A stretch of 64,000 nucleotides of DNA, taken from an uncultured Burkholderiales bacterium (lineage in GTDB: Bacteria; Pseudomonadota; Gammaproteobacteria; Burkholderiales; Eutrophovitaceae). Shown here piece by piece: positions 51,501 through 60,999 of this stretch; the first letter of the stretch is position 1, and the number at the start of each line of letters is the position of its first letter. A program made the translations under genes and the position numbers. The DNA lies in contig CATOSA010000032.1 in NCBI GenBank assembly GCA_951812315.1, positions 124,001 to 188,000 on the forward strand, given 5' to 3'. The notes under the pieces were generated by a model. That model had not been told where the DNA came from. It saw only the letters and a list, made by a program, of their open reading frames with translations, and searched no databases.

Positions 51501-52910
51501 AACATGGGGCCGGTTGGTGCAGTACCAGGAATGCTGATGAGTTTCAGAGCCGCTCTGTGCAACAGCGAGAAACAGCCGCTTCCCAGCAGGCGCCTCGAAG
51601 GCGAGCGGCACGGTCAGGGCTGCATCGCCGCCGCCACCCGTACCGACGAGTTTGCCGCTGATCTCGGTGAAGCCGATGTGCAGCAGCGGCTCGACGTTGA
51701 CGGATAGCGTCGCGCCCCGCTCCAGCCTTGCGTGACTCACCTCCGGCGACAAGCGCACATGTCCAGAAAGGTCCTCGTCCGGCACCAGCGTGAAGTCGGG
51801 AATCGTCGGACCGTCATTTCGAATGCGCATAGTCTTGCTGAGACTGGGCGCGTCTTCGGCCATGATCTCGTAGTTCAGGGAAACGACATCGGACAGCACG
51901 TTGACCTTCACGACCGCGTCATCGACCTTGACAGGGTTCCCGTCACGGAACTCGAGCAGTTCCACACCGAGTTCGTACTCGGACTGCTGGGCGTCCTGCG
52001 CGTAGACCATCAGTCGGAAATTCCGAGACTGGTACATCTCCATGACAACACCTTCGTCGGCCTCGAAGCTGCTGCCTTCGCCGATGAAACCCAGTATCAG
52101 ATCCGGATGCTCTTCGGCGCGCACGCGCAGCAAGATTTCTTTCGGCTCGGTCGTCTCATTGGTGACGCTGACGTCGAGCCGCTGATCATAGTCCCGCTCG
52201 ATATTGACAGGATATTCATTGACGACCAGCCGAGCCTGCGGCGGCGGTGGCTGCATCATTATGTCGATGACGACGACCGCTACAACCAGCACGACCAGAA
52301 CGGAAACCGCCTTTATCTTGGTACGTGGCGGCAGGTCTGCAACTGCGCGAACGACACGCCGCAATTGCGCGACCAGGCCTGCCAGAATTGGTCCGGTGAC
52401 CCGGATCACTTCCACTCCCGCGGCGGCGACCGGGGGTAGAGCCAGCAACCTCAGGCCGAGATAGGCAAGCACCAGAACCGGCAGCAGCACCCGATAGTCG
52501 ACGGCAGCCTGGGACCAGCCATCTGTCGTTAGCGACGTCAGGATCTGCCAGACGTACATCAGGGGTATCAGGACCGCGATCAGGATTGTCGCGACAGATG
52601 CGATCAGTAACGAATAGTTGACCGCCCTCCGAATCAATTGTGGTTTCAATATCTCGTCGGCCGTCCACAGGGGCCGCCGGGCGTTTACCCATACGAGAAG
52701 CGCGCAGACGAAGTACACCAGCAAGGCGATGATCGCCAGGCGAGCCGATCCACTAAGAATCTTGTAGCTCGTCGCATAATGGGCCCCCTGGAGGAACAGG
52801 ATGCGCAGAAGCAAGACGAGCGCAAGGGCGAACAATGCAAGCTGGTGAGAACCTGCAGGCAGGAGGGGCTCGGATTCCGTCGCAGACTGAAGATTTTGCT
52901 CACCACGCAC
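48544..52910 (-). pseudogene. Giant envelope protein: N-terminal TM helices, Asp-box beta-propeller, CARDB-like region, C-terminal OmpA peptidoglycan-binding domain; one frameshift near 49097
   Basis: Asp boxes SSDHGETW, STDAGATF, SEDYGQNW; OmpA motif [56 protein letters not shown] in frame 48544-49098. Confidence 0.82.
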
Positions 52911-53271
52911 AGTGACTGCCCCCAGTTCGATGATTAAGGACGGGCGAATGGTCTCTCGGCCGCGACCCGATGGATGCGCCCTTCCTCAAAAAATTGGATC
53001 GGACCAATTTCTCGAATTGAAGATTGCGGTTCGGCACCTTTTGTCCAATCTGCGCTAAACGATCGAACATTTGCAACATTCGGGGGCAGAACATCTGGAG
53101 TCAGCTCAGGTAGCCCCCCGTGCACTTTCTCCACTACGGACAGCGACAGGTTCGCTGTCTCCTGGATGGCAGCCTCGGCATGTGCAACGGTCAGTTGGGC
53201 GCGCACATCCGCGGCCAATTCAGGCTGTGTACTTGTCCAACCGCGTTCGGTGCCCGATGAGGCGAGTGTCC

Positions 53272-54283
53272 TTACCGGGCAAGCCGGATGGCACATCCGA
53301 TCGGTGGTGTAGGAAGTTTGAGGAACTGCTCCTGGTTGGAAACCTTCGATTCGTCAGGCTGCATTGCAGCTACAAGGGCGCGGATCTCATCGCGATGATA
53401 GATGGTGCTGGTACTGGTGCGTACCGTACCAGTCAAAAGTGTTGAGCACTGCCAGTCGATACGCTCGCCGCATCCACCCCGGTCCGGGTGGAACATCGCC
53501 ACGAACCACAAAGCACAGCCGCTCCAGCACCAGACCAAAAACGGGAACAAACCGTAGCATCGCCACAATTCGCGAGTACCAAAGCAATGCGCTGAAGGAC
53601 GTGCGCGAAAGCACAGCCCTTATTCTCTGATAGAGCCAGAAGCGGAACCGACGCAGCGCATTAAAGTCGTTCTTGAGGTAGCAGTTGAATACGAACTCGC
53701 CCCCTGGGCCAGCGAGCGCCCAAAGCGCGCGTGCGGTCGCCTCGACCGCACGCGTGTGCTGGATCACATTGTGGCAGATCACGATGCCGTCTATGCAACC
53801 ATCCTTCAAAGGCGGTTGGTCAATTGAACACTGGACTACGTCAACGCCGTCACAGCCTTCCAGGTTCTTGCGCATGACGCCATCGACAGAGTGGGAGAGC
53901 TCCAGCGCGATCACGCGCCGGGCGCCGGCTTCGCGCATCCAGCGCGACTGCATGCCGCTGCCAGCACCGGCATCCACAACTACCTTTCCCTGGAAAGCCT
54001 CGGGCGATCCAAAAGTATTTCGAACGGTGTGCTGAAGCCAATTGAGTTTGAACTGATCGAAGTTGAAGTAATTCCACTCGTCTCCGAAAGCGCGTACGGC
54101 TTCGGCCACGCCGCTATCAGCAGTGAATCGTGGAATGCCATCGCGGACAGGGTACGTGCGGCCGCCCTCGGACACGAGGTTCCCTGTTACAACGTTGCCA
54201 TCGCCATCGAAAGAGGGATCCGCGAGCCGAAGCGAGCTTTTGTCAATCGGGTCGCATAGATAATCAATCAGGTCTGGCGTCAA
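53272..54283 (-). pseudogene. SAM-dependent methyltransferase with Trm112-like N-terminus; frameshift near 53400
   Basis: LIDYLCDPIDKSSLRL...GNLVSEGGRTYPVRDGIPRF...VVVDAGAGSGMQSRWMREAGARRVIALELS; C-terminus REEIRALVAAMQPDESKVSN in another frame. Confidence 0.8.
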
Positions 54284-55023
54284 TCTGTCTTCCTCACCGC
54301 GGTCACATGGTAGCCAACAGTAAGCTGCGGCTCATTGTCGTAGGCGTCCAGGTAGCGCGCTGCGATCGGCACGACCAGTCCCAGAAGCGGGAGCAACAGT
54401 AGCCAGACCGGAGCCCATAAAAACTCCGCAAGCAGTGATCGACCTGAACGGAATGGACGCGACGTCTTGATAAAACGCAGCCCCTCCTGAGCGAAGAACC
54501 TGAACGACCCGTTGTTGGGTTCAACCCGGATATCTTCGAAACCGGCTTCGGCGAGGAAGTGCTGATACCAGTAAGGCGTGAATCCACCGTAATAATGGTG
54601 AGGCTCCTGATGGATTCCCGAACCCAATGGTGCAGTCAGAATCACCCGACCGCCCGGCTTGAGGACACGTGCAAACTCGCGAACAACAAGGACCGGTTCC
54701 GCAATATGCTCCAGCACTTCCGTGCACAAAACGACATCGAAACTCGACTTCGCAATCGGCATGTTCGCCGCGTCGCACCGATAATCGATATGTCCATACC
54801 CGATTCCGCCAAGCTGCCCGGCCGGAAGTTCCGCAAAATCCTGTGTTCGATAATCGCAGGCAGCAAACAGGTCACGATAGGGACACGAGCCCGCTCCCAC
54901 GTCCAGAACGCGCGCTCCCGCCGGAACACGCTGCGCTTGCTTCCGGATCCAGCGATCCCGGTCAACCTGATTGAAATTGAGCAGGCGGCTCGACCTGACA
55001 AGCTGGCGAACGGTTCGGATCAT
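54280..55023 (-). CDS. Class I SAM-dependent methyltransferase
   Basis: ARVLDVGAGSCPYRDLF...FDVVLCTEVLEHIAEPVLVVREFARVLKPGGRVILTAPLGSGIHQEPHHYYGGFTPYW. Confidence 0.9.
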   Translation of the reverse strand: MIRTVRQLVRSSRLLNFNQVDRDRWIRKQAQRVPAGARVLDVGAGSCPYRDLFAACDYRTQDFAELPAGQLGGIGYGHIDYRCDAANMPIAKSSFDVVLCTEVLEHIAEPVLVVREFARVLKPGGRVILTAPLGSGIHQEPHHYYGGFTPYWYQHFLAEAGFEDIRVEPNNGSFRFFAQEGLRFIKTSRPFRSGRSLLAEFLWAPVWLLLLPLLGLVVPIAARYLDAYDNEPQLTVGYHVTAVRKTD

Positions 55024-55164
55024 GTCAACGCAGACTGCCAGTTTCGCGACACAAAAAAGATCACCCGGCCGCTCGCACGCACGCACGGTGCACGAACGCC
55101 AGTGCGCCTCCCAAACTGTCCCATTACACTTTCCGCACGACCCGCACTTGCGTTGTAAAACACC

Positions 55165-55455
55165 TCATACACCTTCTAATTCAGTAGTGGACCGAGTGCA
55201 GTGTAGTGCTTCGCTAGCTCGGGTGAACCAACCATCCACGTCCGCTTTTCGCTTGAATTGTATTCGTTGCGTCCAGGCCGACATTCCTGACAGCAACCAG
55301 TTTAGCGCAGCCGGCTTTATGCGATCATTTATACGCGCATTGACGTTCTGCTTCGATTGAAAGTCCGAGGCAACGCTACGCCAGTGCTGTGCAGCGGTCA
55401 ACGAACCAACTACAGATGAATTATGGTCGACACCGATCTGATTAGCGCTGGTCAT
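55165..55455 (-). CDS. Hypothetical protein
   Basis: 96 aa with plausible composition; start overlaps the 3' end of the BtuF-like gene. Confidence 0.3.
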   Translation of the reverse strand: MTSANQIGVDHNSSVVGSLTAAQHWRSVASDFQSKQNVNARINDRIKPAALNWLLSGMSAWTQRIQFKRKADVDGWFTRASEALHCTRSTTELEGV

Positions 55456-56290
55456 CTCGAAGAGAACTGCGCAATTGTGCCAGGTAGTGCATGCCTTTTA
55501 TCGCGCGGCTACCGTACCACGACGTCATTTCCGCATCGATCAGCGAAACAATTGCCTTCGCGGCACCCGGTTGTTGTTTCACAAAATCGACATCGCGCGC
55601 GCGAAACGCATAGGGTTCGGAAGACAGCAACACTCGATCGACATCGAGGCCGGCGATCTGATCCAGTGAAAACGCCGGGTATCGCTCAGACCCAATCTCG
55701 ACGTGATCCCAACCCACGCTCTCCAGCGTTCTCGCAATATAGGTGTCGTTCGAGATTGTCATCCACGGGTCTTTCCAGATGACGTACAACACCCGCTCTC
55801 GCGGAAGATTCCGCGTCGTGGCGACAGCCGCTCGGAAGCCGGTCCGGAACCGCTCGGCCAGTTCTTCTGCTTCGCGCTCTCGTCCAAAAATGCCACCGAG
55901 CAGGCGGTAGAGCGCGATGTTGTCCTCCGGGCCCATCGGGTGGGTTACGACGACGTTGCCAACGAACTGCGCTGCCGTATCTACATCGGCCTTCGGATTC
56001 TCGTCAACGTTGACGATCAGGTGCGTGGCTTCAAGTGCGCGAATTTTGCCGACATCGAAATCCTTCGTACCCCCAACCTTGGGCACTTTCCGCACCGCCG
56101 GTTTTGGATGCGCGCAGAAGCCGGTCCGCCCCACTACTTGCGCGCCAAGATCAAGCGAGAACAACAGTTCGGTGATGCTTGGAACCAGACAGACAATGCG
56201 CGCGTTGGCGTCCGCTCGCACATGTACATGCCCAAGTGCGTCGACAAGTCGAGTGGTCCCGGTTTCGCGACCTTTCACATTTCGCTTCAT
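55442..56290 (-). CDS. BtuF-like helical-backbone metal/cobalamin receptor
   Basis: RIVCLVPSITELLFSLDLGAQVVGRTGFCAHPKPAVRKVPKVGGTKDFDVGKIRALEATHLIVN. Confidence 0.87.
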   Translation of the reverse strand: MKRNVKGRETGTTRLVDALGHVHVRADANARIVCLVPSITELLFSLDLGAQVVGRTGFCAHPKPAVRKVPKVGGTKDFDVGKIRALEATHLIVNVDENPKADVDTAAQFVGNVVVTHPMGPEDNIALYRLLGGIFGREREAEELAERFRTGFRAAVATTRNLPRERVLYVIWKDPWMTISNDTYIARTLESVGWDHVEIGSERYPAFSLDQIAGLDVDRVLLSSEPYAFRARDVDFVKQQPGAAKAIVSLIDAEMTSWYGSRAIKGMHYLAQLRSSLRDDQR

Positions 56291-56781
56291 GGGCTCAAGG
56301 ATTGCTGGGCGACTTCGCTGACTTCGGGCAACGGAATGGGACTTTCCTTGAGCGTGCGCAATACGATGCTTGATTTGCTATGGCGGATACCGGGAAGGCG
56401 ATACAGCCGCTCGCGCAACAAACGCTCGTAATCCCGCGTGTCCTTCACTGCAATACGCAGATAGTAGTCGTACTCTCCCGAAACGAGATAGACCTCCATG
56501 ATTTCCGGTATACGCTCCAGTTCACGTCCAAACTCAAAAAGCGTTTCTTCACTGTGACTGTCCAGCGTGACCTGGACGATGATCGTTTCATTGAAGCCGA
56601 GCGCCTCGGGGGCAATACGAACCGTGTAGCCCTGAATAACGCCGCCCGATTCCATTTTCCTGATTCGGTTCCAGCACGGCGTCGTGGACAATCCAACTCT
56701 TTCACCGATGTCGTGCAGGCTGGCGCGTGCGTCTTCGCGCAGGACACGCAGAATAGCCATGTCATAGCTATCGAGCTTCAT
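56287..56781 (-). CDS. Lrp/AsnC family transcriptional regulator
   Basis: LDSYDMAILRVLREDARASLHDIGERVGLSTTPCWNRIRKMESGGVIQGYTV. Confidence 0.94.
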   Translation of the reverse strand: MKLDSYDMAILRVLREDARASLHDIGERVGLSTTPCWNRIRKMESGGVIQGYTVRIAPEALGFNETIIVQVTLDSHSEETLFEFGRELERIPEIMEVYLVSGEYDYYLRIAVKDTRDYERLLRERLYRLPGIRHSKSSIVLRTLKESPIPLPEVSEVAQQSLSP

Positions 56782-57354
56782 TCCAGAATGGTGCCAGATT
56801 ATAGGAAAATTTTCTAATTTTGACCGTATTTGCTAGAAAACAAGATGCCTTTTCTTCGCAACAGAAGATAATATGACGCTGAAGTCGATGAGACGCGGAA
56901 TCACAATCCGGATTTGCGTGTAATCGGTTTTGTCGCTTCCGTATCTGCATTACGAGGCATGCGGCACAACGGGCACGATGGTCGCTTTTTCCTTGCTGCG
57001 CTGCCGAATTTGCAGCAAACCGGCAACGCTATCGAGCAGGGAACAATGGGACTCGATGTTGCGTCCAATTCAATGCGGTCTATGTGAAGCGAGTTGCGCA
57101 CGCCAACGTCTGTATTTAGTGGCAGAGCGACAAAGTCGGTGAACTAGAAGCAGAGGATAAACGCGTCCGGTGATGAAATTGCCGGATTGCGGGTGTGACA
57201 AGGCCATGTTGACGGGCGTCACGTTTCTTATCCGGAACGAATCCTTTCAACACGGCCGTTTATTCAATCGTTGCGCCAGCGGACTTACCCGTCGGTTGGC
57301 GCCAGGAATCGGTACTGCCGCACCCAAGGCAGAGGCTGTTCCAGGGAGTATTGC

Positions 57355-60300
57355 ATGCAACAGGTCACACTCGAAGACAAGTACGTGTCAGATCACGGGC
57401 GCGTCTACCTTAACGGTGTACAAGCACTGGTTCGCCTTGCACTAATCCAGCGTCGCCGCGATGTCGCGGCCGGCCTGAACACCGGCGGCTATATTTCCGG
57501 ATACCGCGGTTCACCGCTCGGCGGTCTGGATAAAGCGCTGTGGAGCGCCAGGGACCACCTGAAACAACACCACATTACGTTTCAGCCCGGAGTAAATGAA
57601 GAGCTCGCTGCGACCGCGGTGTGGGGCTCACAGCAACTGCACCTCACCGGCGAATCCGATTACGACGGCGTGTTCGCAATGTGGTATGGCAAAGGTCCGG
57701 GCGTGGACCGCTGCGGTGACGTCTTCAAGCACATGAATTTCTCTGGAACCGCCAGGCACGGCGGTGTGCTGCTGATCGCGGGTGACGATCACGGCGCCTA
57801 CTCTTCGTCGCTGCCGCACCAGAGTGATCACTTGTTTTCGGCGTCGATGATTCCGGTACTGTATCCGTGCAACGTTGAAGAGTATCTCGAACTCGGCTTG
57901 CACGGCTTTGCGATGTCGCGATTCTCTGGTTGCGCAGTGGGATTCAAGGCACTTGCGGATACGGTCGAATCGTCGGCCTCAATACAGGCCGATCCGATGC
58001 GGGTGCAGACGATTGCGCCGCCTGACTATGTAATGCCCGAAGGCGGTCTGAATGCGCGGCACTCTACTGAGGTCATCGGCCTGGTGGCGCGCCAGCAGGA
58101 AGCGCTGATGCAGAATTTCAAGATTTACGCGGCGCTCGCCTATTCACGCGTGAATCATCTGAATCGCACCGTCATCGATTCTCCCAACGCGCGCCTCGGG
58201 ATCATTTGCTCGGGAAAATCCTATATGGACGTACTCGAGGCATTGGAAGAACTCGGCATTACTGAACAGGAAGCGGCACATATCGGCCTGCGCGTGTTCA
58301 AGGTGTCGATGCCTTGGCCGCTGGAACCGGATGGCGTGCGCGAGTTCGCGCAGGGACTGGAAGAAATTCTGGTGGTTGAAGAGAAACGCCAGATGGTCGA
58401 ATACCAACTCAAGGAGCAACTGTACAACTGGCGCGCCGACGTACGGCCCCGCGTTATCGGCAAGTTTGACGAAAAGGGCGAGTGGGGATTACACCCGCGC
58501 GGCGACTGGCTTCTGCCAGCGACCGCTGATTTTTCAATCGCCCAGATTGCGCGCGTGATTGCCGGACGCATCGAGCGCTTTCACAGCAGCGATCGCATCA
58601 AGGCACGCCTGACGCTGCTCGAAGCCAAGGAAGCCGTACTTCGAAAAGCCGTGAATACGCCGCCGCGACCCGCATATTATTGCTCCGGCTGTCCGCACAA
58701 TACGTCTACAAAAGTCCCGGACGGCTCTCTCGGGCTCGCCGGTATCGGCTGCCACGTCATGGCGACCGCGATTTATCCGGAACATACCGGGCCGCTTTGC
58801 CAGATGGGTGGCGAGGGCGTGCCGTGGATTGGTCAGGCGCCGTTTTCCAGACGCGAGCATATGTTCGCCAATCTCGGCGACGGTACCTATTTTCATTCCG
58901 GCCACCTGGCGATTCGTGCTGCGCTCGCGGCAAATGTGAACATTACCTACAAGATTCTGTACAACGACGCTGTCGCAATGACTGGCGGTCAGCCAATCGA
59001 CGGCGTGACGTCGGTACCGATGATTGCGCATCAGGTCGCGGCTGAAGGTGTCGGGAGAATAGCTGTGGTCACCGAGGACCTATCGCGATATGAAGACCGG
59101 TCAGCGCTGCCGGACATGGTTATGCTGCACGACTGGCGCGATATGGACGCCGTGCAGAAAGAGTTGCGCCAGTATCAAGGCGTATCGATTCTGATCTATG
59201 ACCAGACCTGTGCCGCGGAGAAGCGCAGGCGACGCAAGAAAGGCTCGTATCCGCTGGCGACAGAACGCCTGGTGATCAATGAAGCGGTATGCGAGGGCTG
59301 CGGCGAGCAATCCAATTGCGTCGCCATCCTGCCGCTCGAGACCGAGTTCGGACGTAAACGAACGATAGACCAGTCTGCGTGCAATCAGGACTATTCCTGT
59401 GTGAAAGGCTTTTGCCCGAGCTTTGTCAGCATCGAAGGCGGATCCTTGCGCAAGTCCGCCGTGACACAAGACGACGTCGACGCGGCTTTGCCGCTACTGC
59501 CCGATCCACCGCCCAATCACTCGGACTCGTACAACATCCTCATCACCGGCATCGGCGGAACAGGCGTGCTGACCGTCGGAGCGCTGCTTGGGATGGCGGC
59601 ACACATCGAGGACAAAGGCGTGTCGGTGCTCGACATGACGGGCATGTCGCAGAAAAATGGCGCGGTCAAATCTCACGTCAAGTTCGCGCCGCATCCATCG
59701 CAAATTCACGCGCAGCGCATTGCAACAGGCGAGGCAGATCTGATTCTGGGCTGCGACATGCTTACTGCCGCTTCGCAGGACGCAATATCTAAAACCAAAC
59801 CGGGACGCACGGTCGCAGTCATCAATTCGCATCAGCAACCGACCGGGGATTTCGCCCGCAATCCTGACTGGACGTTTCCGGCCGATTCAATCCGTGTGCT
59901 GATCAATGAGTCGGTCGAGAATCGCAGTCACTTCGTAAACGGTACGCGCCTGGCGACCGCCTTGCTCGGAGACGCAATCGCGACTAATTTGTTCATGCTG
60001 GGTTACGCATTTCAACTCGGCCTGATACCGCTGCAACAATCGTCCATCATGCGTGCAATCGAGCTCAATGGTGTGGCGCTCGACGCGAACAAGCAGGCAT
60101 TCGACTGGGGGCGCCGTGCGGCGGTCGATCCGGCCACGGTCGAGCGCACCGTCACGCCGGCCAAACCGATCCGGATTGAATTCCCTCAGAAACTTGAAGA
60201 CATCGTCAAGCGACGGGTTGATTTCCTGACGGCGTACCAGGATGAGAAGTATGCGAATCGCTATCAGACGTTAGTCGACAAAGCGCAACGGGCGGAATCG

Positions 60301-60849
60301 AACCTCGGGCAGGGCCGTTGGCTCAGCAAGGCGGTCGCCCGCAACTTTTTCAAGTTGCTTGCCTACAAGGACGAGTATGAGGTCGCGCGCCTGTTCACGC
60401 AGACCGGGTTCTTCGAACGGCTGGACAAGCAATTCGAGGGAAACTACAAAATTGCATTCCATCTCGCGCCGCCGTTGCTGACGCGTCCCGACCCGGACAG
60501 CGGGATCACTCGCAAAGTCCGTTTCGGCCCATGGATGCGCCATGCATTTCACATCCTCGCGAAATTCAAAGGCCTGCGCGGAACAATGTTCGACCCGTTC
60601 GGTTACACCGCTGAACGCAAAATGGAACGGCGCATGATCGACGATTATGAACAAACGCTCGCGACCCTGCTCTCCAGTTTGCGCAAAGACAACTATGAAC
60701 TCGCCGCTGAGATTGCAGGATTGCCGGAGCAAGTAGCCGGATTCGGACACGTGAAACAACGCAACATCTCCAAAGCACTGCGCCGGCGAGAGGAGCTACT
60801 GGCGCAATTCGGCGCCGATCCAAGATCGCCGCTGAAGCGCGCAGCGTAA
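57355..60849 (+). CDS. Fused indolepyruvate ferredoxin oxidoreductase family protein
   Basis: 1164 aa; GYISGYRGSPLGGLD, YCSGCPHNTST, GIGCHVMA, NILITGIGGTGVLTVGALLGMAAHIE. Confidence 0.93.
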   Translation: MQQVTLEDKYVSDHGRVYLNGVQALVRLALIQRRRDVAAGLNTGGYISGYRGSPLGGLDKALWSARDHLKQHHITFQPGVNEELAATAVWGSQQLHLTGESDYDGVFAMWYGKGPGVDRCGDVFKHMNFSGTARHGGVLLIAGDDHGAYSSSLPHQSDHLFSASMIPVLYPCNVEEYLELGLHGFAMSRFSGCAVGFKALADTVESSASIQADPMRVQTIAPPDYVMPEGGLNARHSTEVIGLVARQQEALMQNFKIYAALAYSRVNHLNRTVIDSPNARLGIICSGKSYMDVLEALEELGITEQEAAHIGLRVFKVSMPWPLEPDGVREFAQGLEEILVVEEKRQMVEYQLKEQLYNWRADVRPRVIGKFDEKGEWGLHPRGDWLLPATADFSIAQIARVIAGRIERFHSSDRIKARLTLLEAKEAVLRKAVNTPPRPAYYCSGCPHNTSTKVPDGSLGLAGIGCHVMATAIYPEHTGPLCQMGGEGVPWIGQAPFSRREHMFANLGDGTYFHSGHLAIRAALAANVNITYKILYNDAVAMTGGQPIDGVTSVPMIAHQVAAEGVGRIAVVTEDLSRYEDRSALPDMVMLHDWRDMDAVQKELRQYQGVSILIYDQTCAAEKRRRRKKGSYPLATERLVINEAVCEGCGEQSNCVAILPLETEFGRKRTIDQSACNQDYSCVKGFCPSFVSIEGGSLRKSAVTQDDVDAALPLLPDPPPNHSDSYNILITGIGGTGVLTVGALLGMAAHIEDKGVSVLDMTGMSQKNGAVKSHVKFAPHPSQIHAQRIATGEADLILGCDMLTAASQDAISKTKPGRTVAVINSHQQPTGDFARNPDWTFPADSIRVLINESVENRSHFVNGTRLATALLGDAIATNLFMLGYAFQLGLIPLQQSSIMRAIELNGVALDANKQAFDWGRRAAVDPATVERTVTPAKPIRIEFPQKLEDIVKRRVDFLTAYQDEKYANRYQTLVDKAQRAESNLGQGRWLSKAVARNFFKLLAYKDEYEVARLFTQTGFFERLDKQFEGNYKIAFHLAPPLLTRPDPDSGITRKVRFGPWMRHAFHILAKFKGLRGTMFDPFGYTAERKMERRMIDDYEQTLATLLSSLRKDNYELAAEIAGLPEQVAGFGHVKQRNISKALRRREELLAQFGADPRSPLKRAA

Positions 60850-60904
60850 TCACCGGGAAACCTGTCGCGCCGGGCGGACAGTTTGATCAATTCTGCGCAC
60901 AGGG

Positions 60905-60927
60905 CTTTACGTTTACGCAAACGTCAA
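60905..60927. promoter_or_regulatory. Putative LiuR-type operator upstream of icmF
   Basis: acGTTTACGCAAACgtcaat, one base from the other two sites. Confidence 0.7.
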
Positions 60928-60999
60928 TCATAATTTTGCGTCCAGCCAGCACATAATGCCCACACTGAGCATAATCTCCATTCACAAGAGCTGCCGCCA

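Noticed and set aside
50592-51707. 371-aa + strand ORF and other long + strand ORFs in 49-52 kb
   Set aside because: Antisense to the giant OmpA-propeller gene, which has clear Asp-box and OmpA motifs.
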